Origin: Winogradskya humida
Lineage (GTDB): Bacteria; Actinomycetota; Actinomycetes; Mycobacteriales; Micromonosporaceae
Assembly (NCBI RefSeq): GCF_016862215.1
Contig: NZ_BOMN01000092.1
Coordinates: forward strand, 81,362 to 145,361
Direction: 5' to 3'
Length of the DNA: 64,000 nucleotides
Position 1 is the stretch's first letter; each line of letters opens with the position of its first letter. Of this stretch, positions 58,171 through 64,000 are shown one piece after another. Below the pieces are notes generated by a model. That model saw nothing but the letters and a program-made list of their open reading frames with translations, was not told the DNA's origin and searched no databases. The position numbers and the translations under genes were made by a program.

Positions 58171-60144
58171 ATGTGCGGGATCGCTGGCTTTCTGTCGACG
58201 GCGCTGCGCGGTGCGGGTGCCGACACGGTGATCACCTCGATGTTGTCGCGGATCGGTCACCGTGGCCCCGACGACGCCGGTTGCTACCTTGACGACGGTT
58301 TCGCGATGGGCACGGTCCGCCTGGCGATCGTCGACGAGGCCGGCGGCGCGCAACCGATGTCCGACCCGTCGGACCGGTACTGGATCAGCTTCAACGGCGA
58401 GATCTACAACCATGCCGAGCTGCGCCGGGAGCTTCAGGCACAGGGCCGGCGGTTCCGCAGCGACCACTCCGACACGGAGGTCGCGCTGCAGGCGTGGATC
58501 CACTGGGGAGCGGAGGGCTTCGCGCGGTTCAACGGCGCGTTCGCGCTGGCCATCCGCGATCGGGTGACCGGTGACGTCGTGCTCGCCCGTGACCGGTACG
58601 GCAAGCGGCCGTTGTTCTACGTCGACGAGCCCGGCCGCTTCCTGTTCGCCTCGGAGATGAAGGCGTTCCGGGACTTCCCGGGGTTCTCGTTCGAGTTCGA
58701 CGCCCGGGAGCTGGCGTCGACGTATGCGGTGTGGACGCCGCTGCCGGACCGGACGCCGTTCCGGGGTGTCCAGCAGCTTCCCATGGGCAGCGTGCTCACC
58801 CTTCGGGGCACCGATCGGGCGCTCCGGGCGTACCACACGCTTGATTTTGACGTGCCTGCCTTTGATGGCAGTGAGGCCGAGGCCATCGATTTCCTTCGCG
58901 AGACCCTGCGCGAGAGCGTGGAGTTGCGCCTGCGGGCGGACGTGGAGGTCGGTGTCTATCTCAGTGGCGGGCTGGACTCGTCGATCGTCACCGCATTGAC
59001 CACGCAGCTGTCGCGGCATCCGGTGCGGACGTTCTCGGTGGCGTTCGAGAACAAGACGTTCGACGAGTCCCAGAGCCAGCGGCTGGTCGCCGAGCGGCTG
59101 GGCACGCAGCATTCCACGGTGACGGTCGGCAGCACCGACATCACCGACAACTTCCTCACCGGCGTCTACCACGCCGAGGTGCCGACGTTCCGGACCTCGT
59201 TCGTGCCGATGTACCTGCTGTCGAAGCACGTCCGGGACTCCGGCATCAAGACGATCCTGAGCGGGGAGGGCTCCGACGAGGCGTTCCTCGGCTACTCGCT
59301 GTTCCGGGAGACGTTGCTGCGCCGGCAGTGGAACGAGCTCAGTGACACCGAGCGGCGGACGAAGATCGCCAGTCTGCACCCCGAGCTGGCGCACTTCGGG
59401 CCCGAGCATCAGGAGCACCTCGTCGGGCTCTACCAGCAGTACTCCACCGAGCACATGCCCGGCCTGTTCTCCCACGAGATGCGGTTCAGCAACGGCCGGT
59501 TCGCGGCGCGGCTGCTCGCGGAGAAGATCGACCCGTTCGCCGACCTGCAGAACCTGGTCGCCACGACCCCCGGTTACCAGGGCCAGTCGCCGATCCACAA
59601 AGCGCAGTGGCTCGAGTACAACACGCTGCTGCCCGGATTCCTGCTCTCCACCCAGGGGGACCGCACGGCGCTCGCCAACAGCGTCGAGAACCGGTGCCCG
59701 TTCCTGGATCCGGCGGTGGTGCGCGCGGCGGCCTCGGTGAACCTGCGCTACGACGACGGGCTCGTGGAGAAGGCGCTGCTCAAGAAGGCGTTCCGCGATG
59801 TCCTGCCGGAGTGGACGACCTCCCGGCCCAAGCAGCCGTACCGGGCCCCGGGCAGCGCCGCTTTCAAGGACCACAGCCCCGACTATCTCGAACTGCTGCT
59901 GTCCGAGGCCGAACTGGCGAAGGCCGAGGTCATCGACGTGAAGTTCGCGCGCCGGCTCACCGACAAGGTGATGAGCACCCCCGTCGAGAACATCAGCACC
60001 CGCGAGGACCAGACGTTCCTCTACCTGCTCACCACCATGGCCCTGCACCACCAGTTCGTCCGCGGCGACGAACCCGTTACGCCCGCCCCGCTCTCGCTCG
60101 GTGTCCGGGTGGACTACCGCTCCCATTCAGAGGATGCCCGATGA
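58171..60144 (+). CDS. Asparagine-synthetase-like amidotransferase of the PKS cluster
   Basis: 657 residues. MCGIAGFL places Cys2 as the class-II glutaminase nucleophile; GHRGPDDAG, ISFNGEIYNHAELRREL and the synthetase PP-loop SGGLDSSIVTALT (about 270) with LSGEGSDEAFLGY follow. In a PKS setting it should turn an ACP-bound malonyl group into the amide (malonamyl-ACP). A good RBS (GAGGAG) precedes ATG 58171; a short direct repeat (CATCGCGGCTGTGTCCGCCTGA type) lies at 58110-58156. Its stop overlaps the PKS start. Confidence 0.92.
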   Translation: MCGIAGFLSTALRGAGADTVITSMLSRIGHRGPDDAGCYLDDGFAMGTVRLAIVDEAGGAQPMSDPSDRYWISFNGEIYNHAELRRELQAQGRRFRSDHSDTEVALQAWIHWGAEGFARFNGAFALAIRDRVTGDVVLARDRYGKRPLFYVDEPGRFLFASEMKAFRDFPGFSFEFDARELASTYAVWTPLPDRTPFRGVQQLPMGSVLTLRGTDRALRAYHTLDFDVPAFDGSEAEAIDFLRETLRESVELRLRADVEVGVYLSGGLDSSIVTALTTQLSRHPVRTFSVAFENKTFDESQSQRLVAERLGTQHSTVTVGSTDITDNFLTGVYHAEVPTFRTSFVPMYLLSKHVRDSGIKTILSGEGSDEAFLGYSLFRETLLRRQWNELSDTERRTKIASLHPELAHFGPEHQEHLVGLYQQYSTEHMPGLFSHEMRFSNGRFAARLLAEKIDPFADLQNLVATTPGYQGQSPIHKAQWLEYNTLLPGFLLSTQGDRTALANSVENRCPFLDPAVVRAAASVNLRYDDGLVEKALLKKAFRDVLPEWTTSRPKQPYRAPGSAAFKDHSPDYLELLLSEAELAKAEVIDVKFARRLTDKVMSTPVENISTREDQTFLYLLTTMALHHQFVRGDEPVTPAPLSLGVRVDYRSHSEDAR

Positions 60145-63100
60145 ACTCCCGCTCCGGCTCCCTTTCCCGCTCCGGCGACGTCGCCATCACCGGTCTGGCC
60201 CTGCGCTTTCCGGGCTCCGACACGCTTCCCGAGCTCTTCGGTCACCTGGTGGCCGGGCGCTCCCTGATCACCGAGGTGCCCGCCGAGCGCTGGGCGAAGG
60301 AACGCCACTTCGGCGATCCCCGCAGTGGCGAGGCAAGGACGAACAGCATCTGGGCTGGTTTCATCGAGGGCGCCGACCGCTTCGACGCGGCGTTCTTCAA
60401 CATCTCGCCGCGTGAGGCCGAGACGATGGACCCGCAGCAGCGGTTCGCCCTGGAACTGGCGTGGCACGCCATCGAGGACGCCGGCTACCGCGCCGGGGAG
60501 CTCGCCGGCAGTCGCACGGGTGTCTACATGGGACTCTGTCACGCCGACTACGCCGAGCTGATGGAGCGCGACGGCGTACCCACCGATGCGTATTTCCCGA
60601 CCGGGACGGCGTACTCCATCGTCGCGAACCGGTTGTCGTACTTCTTCGACCTCCGCGGGCCCAGCATCACCAACGACACGGCCTGCTCCAGCTCGCTCGT
60701 GTCGATCTACGAGGCCGTCGCCGCGCTGACCAACGGCGACTGCGACCTGGCCCTCGCCGGCGGCGTCAACCTGGCCTGGTCACCGAAGCTGTTCGTCGCT
60801 TTCAGCCAGGCCGGCATGCTGTCACCCACCGGCCGCTCACACGCTTTCGACCAAAATGCCGATGGTTTCGTACGCGGTGAGGGCGGCGCGGTCCTACTGC
60901 TCAAGCCGCTCGAGGCCGCGCTGGCCGACGGCGACGCCATCCACGCCGTGATCCGGGGCGCGGGCACCAACCACGGCGGCCGGACCAGCTCGCTGACCGT
61001 GACGAACCCGCGGGCGCAGGCGGCGCTGATCGAGAACGTCTACAGCCGCGCCGGGGTCGCACCCGAGACCGTCACCTATATCGAGGCGCACGGCCCCGGC
61101 ACCCCGGTCGGCGACCCCATCGAGATCCTGGGTCTGAAGAACGCGTTCCGCAGCATGCACGACGCCGCCGGGACCCGCCCCGAGCCGCAGATCACCGGGA
61201 TCGGCTCGATCAAGTCGAACATCGGGCACCTGGAATCGGCCGCCGGTGTCGCCGGTGTCGTCAAGGTGATCGGGGCGATGGCCACCGGCACGCTGCCCGG
61301 CACCGTCAACTTCCGCGCCCTCAACCAGCTCATCGATCTCGACGGCAGCCCGTTCCGGATCGTCGGCGAGACCCAGCCGTGGACGCCGCCTGCGGACCTC
61401 CCGCGGCGGGCCGGGGTCAGCTCGTTCGGGTTCGGGGGCACCAACGCGCATGTGTTGCTGGAGGAGCCGCCGGTTTCTTCGGAGGGAGTACAGCTGCCGG
61501 GGCCTTATCTTGTACCGCTTTCGGCGAAGAACCCTGCGCGGCTGCGGGAAGCGGCTGCGCGGCTGCGAGCGTACCTACAGGGGCCGGCTGACGATGGCAT
61601 CGCCGCGTTGCGGGCGGTGGGGTCGATGACGGAGATCGCGTACACGTTGCAGGTTGGTCGGGAGGCCATGGCCGCTCGTGCCGCGTTCGTGGTCAATGAC
61701 CACGCTGAGCTCGTAGCGGCGCTGGAGGCTTTCACTCCGGGTGAGGTTCACGCCGTGGAGCAGGCGTCCGAGGAGATCGTGGCGACCGCGGCGCGATGGG
61801 TCGGCGGCGAGAGCGTCGACTGGGCCGCTTCATACGAGACCCGGCCTCATCGGGTACGCCTGCCGGGCTACCCGTTCGCCGCCGACCGGCACTGGTTCGT
61901 CACGCCGCCCGCCGCTCCCCCGGCTGTCGACCGCCTTCACCCGCTCGTGCACCGCAACACGTCGACACTGAACGAACTGCGGTTCAGCTCCACATTCGAC
62001 GGCTCGGAGCCTTTCCTTGACGCGCACCGGGTTGAGGGGCGTGCGGTGCTGCCCGCCGTGGCGCACCTGGAGATGGCTCGCGCGGCTGTCGGCTTCGCCA
62101 CCGGGCAGTCGTCGGTGTCGCTCAGTGACGTCGCGTGGCTGCGGCCCCTGATCGGGGACGTCTCGCCGATCGAGGTTGATGTCGCCCTGCGAGGTCAGGA
62201 CGACGGGATCGCGTTCGAGATCAAACGTGGCGAGGTCGTGTACAGCGCTGGATTCGCGCGTACCGGTTCGCTTGGCACGCCGCCGCGCGTCGACCTCGAT
62301 GCTGTCCGCGCGGCCTGCACCGACAGCGCGGATGTGGCCCGGCTGTATGAAGAGTTGCGCGGGACCGGGCTCTCGCATGGTCCCGCGATGCGGCGGCTGC
62401 GTGCGGTGAGCGTGGGTCAGGACCAGGCGCTGGCGCGGATCGACAGCGACGACGTCGACGGGTACGTGCTCGCGCCGAGTGTGGTCGATGCGGCGTTCCA
62501 GGTGTCGTTGCTGCTGCTCGGTGACTCCGGGGATCCGGTGCTGGCGTTCGCGGTGCGGGAGCTGCAGGCTTACGCGGCGTGCACGTCCACCACCTGGGCC
62601 TGGGTACGCCGTACCGCCGACGGCACGTTCGACATTGACCTGTGCGACGGCGACGGGACGGTGCTGGCCGCTGTCCGGGGGCTCGCCCAGCGCACCGCCC
62701 GCGCCTCCTCGCGAGTGGTGACCGCGACCTCGCAGTGGATCGACACCCCGGTCCGGGCGGGCTCGGGCGGCCGCACCGTGCACGGTCTGGTTGTCGGGCG
62801 CGCGCTCGACGGTTGTGTGCCATTGCCCGCCATATCCGCCGGCGGCGTGGCCCCGGGCGTTCAGCAGACGCTGATGGACGTCTTCTCGCGTGTGCAGGAT
62901 GTGCTGCGTTCCTCCCCGGATGCCGAGCAGCGATTCGTGGTGCTGGTCGACGGGCGTGTCCCCGAGCACCACCACGCGCCGCTGTCGGGTTTCCTGCGCA
63001 GCGTCGTGCTGGAGAACCCGCTCGTCTCCGGGCGCGTGGTCCGGGTGGCCGGGCTATCCGCCGCCGAACCGGCGTCGCTGAACGCCATCCTGGGCGCGGA

Positions 63101-64000
63101 AGGGAGCGATGAATCCGCGGACACCGAGGTGCGTTACCTCGGGGACGCGCGGCGGCAGAGCCGGCAGACCGTCGAGCTCCCCTCCGGACCGGCTCCTCGG
63201 GTGCCGGCCCTGCGCACCGGCGGCGTGTACTGGATCCTCGGCGGGGCGGGCGGTATCGGGGCTCACGTGGCCCGGTATCTGGCCCGCGCGCAGGACAGCG
63301 TCGTGGTGCTCAGCGGTCGCTCGGCGGACAGCTCCGCGGTGGCGGCGCTGCGCCGGGACGGGATCGCCGCGCACTACCTGCCCGTCGATGTCACCGATGG
63401 CGATGCGGTGCGCCGTGCCGTTTCCTCTATCGAGCGTGAACACGGTGGGCTGCACGGGGTGGTGAACGCCGCGGGGGTGCTGCGGGACCAGTTCCTGCTG
63501 CGTAAAGAGCTCACGGATGTGCGTACGGTGACCGCGCCCAAGATTGACGGCACGCTCCACCTGGACGTGGCGACGCGGCATCTCGATCTGGATTTCTTCG
63601 TGCTGTTCTCGTCGGTCGCAGCCGAGTACGGCAACGCCGGACAGACGGACTACAGCGCCGCCAACGCTTTCCTCGACGCGTTCGCCGGGCACCGGCAGGC
63701 GCTCGTCGACGCGGGTGAGCGGACCGGGCGTTCCGTGGCGATCAGCTGGCCGCTCTGGGAGCAGGGTGGCATGACCCTGGACGACGCGACCCGTGCGGAG
63801 CTTCGCGCCGATCGCGGCTGGGAGGCCCTGCCGACCGAGGACGGGGTACGCGCCCTGGGCCGGGCGCTGCTCACCGACGCGCCGTCGCGGATGGTCGTCG
63901 CCTATGGCGCCGCGGCCACGCTGTCGCCGCAGCGGTGGCGGACTCCTCCCGCTCTCCCCGCCACGCCGGCTCCCGCCGCGGCCGCGGTCCCTTCGGACGA
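60141..64000 (+). CDS. AT-less modular polyketide synthase, first module KS-DH-KR (3' end outside window)
   Basis: At least 1286 residues, open to the end of the window. ATG 60141 overlaps the amidotransferase stop (ATGA). KS at about 10-430 with DTACSSSL (Cys about 181), EAHGPGT (His about 317) and NIGHLE (His about 362). No AT follows; a short post-KS linker ends VRLPGYPFAADRHW. DH at about 590-870 with HRVEGRAVLP (His about 629) and PSVVDAAFQ (Asp about 782). KR at about 1025-1230 with GGAGGIG, LFSSVAAEYGNAGQTDYSAAN (Ser and Tyr). It has no loading domain, so the discrete ACP probably supplies the starter. Confidence 0.95.
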   Translation, partial: MNSRSGSLSRSGDVAITGLALRFPGSDTLPELFGHLVAGRSLITEVPAERWAKERHFGDPRSGEARTNSIWAGFIEGADRFDAAFFNISPREAETMDPQQRFALELAWHAIEDAGYRAGELAGSRTGVYMGLCHADYAELMERDGVPTDAYFPTGTAYSIVANRLSYFFDLRGPSITNDTACSSSLVSIYEAVAALTNGDCDLALAGGVNLAWSPKLFVAFSQAGMLSPTGRSHAFDQNADGFVRGEGGAVLLLKPLEAALADGDAIHAVIRGAGTNHGGRTSSLTVTNPRAQAALIENVYSRAGVAPETVTYIEAHGPGTPVGDPIEILGLKNAFRSMHDAAGTRPEPQITGIGSIKSNIGHLESAAGVAGVVKVIGAMATGTLPGTVNFRALNQLIDLDGSPFRIVGETQPWTPPADLPRRAGVSSFGFGGTNAHVLLEEPPVSSEGVQLPGPYLVPLSAKNPARLREAAARLRAYLQGPADDGIAALRAVGSMTEIAYTLQVGREAMAARAAFVVNDHAELVAALEAFTPGEVHAVEQASEEIVATAARWVGGESVDWAASYETRPHRVRLPGYPFAADRHWFVTPPAAPPAVDRLHPLVHRNTSTLNELRFSSTFDGSEPFLDAHRVEGRAVLPAVAHLEMARAAVGFATGQSSVSLSDVAWLRPLIGDVSPIEVDVALRGQDDGIAFEIKRGEVVYSAGFARTGSLGTPPRVDLDAVRAACTDSADVARLYEELRGTGLSHGPAMRRLRAVSVGQDQALARIDSDDVDGYVLAPSVVDAAFQVSLLLLGDSGDPVLAFAVRELQAYAACTSTTWAWVRRTADGTFDIDLCDGDGTVLAAVRGLAQRTARASSRVVTATSQWIDTPVRAGSGGRTVHGLVVGRALDGCVPLPAISAGGVAPGVQQTLMDVFSRVQDVLRSSPDAEQRFVVLVDGRVPEHHHAPLSGFLRSVVLENPLVSGRVVRVAGLSAAEPASLNAILGAEGSDESADTEVRYLGDARRQSRQTVELPSGPAPRVPALRTGGVYWILGGAGGIGAHVARYLARAQDSVVVLSGRSADSSAVAALRRDGIAAHYLPVDVTDGDAVRRAVSSIEREHGGLHGVVNAAGVLRDQFLLRKELTDVRTVTAPKIDGTLHLDVATRHLDLDFFVLFSSVAAEYGNAGQTDYSAANAFLDAFAGHRQALVDAGERTGRSVAISWPLWEQGGMTLDDATRAELRADRGWEALPTEDGVRALGRALLTDAPSRMVVAYGAAATLSPQRWRTPPALPATPAPAAAAVPSD

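Noticed and set aside
58081..60126. 681-codon open frame opposite the amidotransferase gene
   Set aside because: Composition is antisense-like; the plus strand encodes an intact class-II amidotransferase.
1..64000. tRNA, rRNA, insertion sequences, integrase or attachment sites
   Set aside because: No transposase, integrase or clear tRNA-like cloverleaf was recognised by eye; a tRNAscan/ISfinder run would be decisive.

Overview
The window is GC-rich (about 70 percent), densely coded DNA from a filamentous actinobacterium. Many secreted enzymes with C-terminal CBM2 modules, F420-dependent enzyme families, LacI-controlled sugar catabolism and a modular polyketide synthase point to a Micromonosporaceae genome, most like Actinoplanes. 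This is an inference from gene content and codon bias; no 16S gene or tRNA was seen.

Layout. 1-3.5 kb: a partial AAA ATPase behind a double palindrome, a secreted M36-type metalloprotease, a small hypothetical and a siderophore-interacting protein under an iron box. 3.5-5.9 kb: an ESX-type polymorphic toxin module (small helper, toxin, putative immunity protein), followed by an LCP cell-wall ligase. 7.4-16.3 kb: a self-contained polyol or sugar catabolic regulon. It has a zinc dehydrogenase, a three-part CUT2 ABC importer, a LacI repressor, an FGGY kinase fused to a LacD-type aldolase, and a kinase-HAD phosphatase fusion. Matching operator-like palindromes sit in front of the two outer transcription units and are probably the repressor's sites. 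16.4-28.5 kb: a membrane protein/HTH/broken hydrolase operon, two paralogous NmrA-AraC divergent pairs, a pectate lyase with a clear promoter and operator, msrA, an OYE-family reductase, a FAS1 lipoprotein and a broken NucA/NucB nuclease. 28.9-42.5 kb: a galactose-oxidase-like copper enzyme, a repeat-containing secreted protein, an ABC exporter operon, assorted oxidoreductases and regulators, and cspA. 42.6-56.6 kb: polysaccharide degradation (GH31, CE1-CBM2, GH10-CBM2, CE15-CBM2, GH85), a Panacea-domain gene with a small partner, and a rearrangement scar between two truncated genes.

56.8-64.0 kb: the left edge of a polyketide cluster. A discrete acyltransferase, a discrete ACP and an asparagine-synthetase-like amidotransferase are followed by an AT-less PKS that begins KS-DH-KR and runs off the window. 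This gene order and architecture match what is known of trans-AT clusters for glutarimide polyketides (migrastatin/cycloheximide type). It is the most interesting system here, although the diagnostic glutarimide-forming module lies beyond the window.

The CE15, GH10 and CE1 genes form one xylan-attacking operon whose three products share nearly identical CBM2 modules. A gutted CBM2 remnant a few hundred bases away suggests that CBM2-bearing genes have been prone to loss here.
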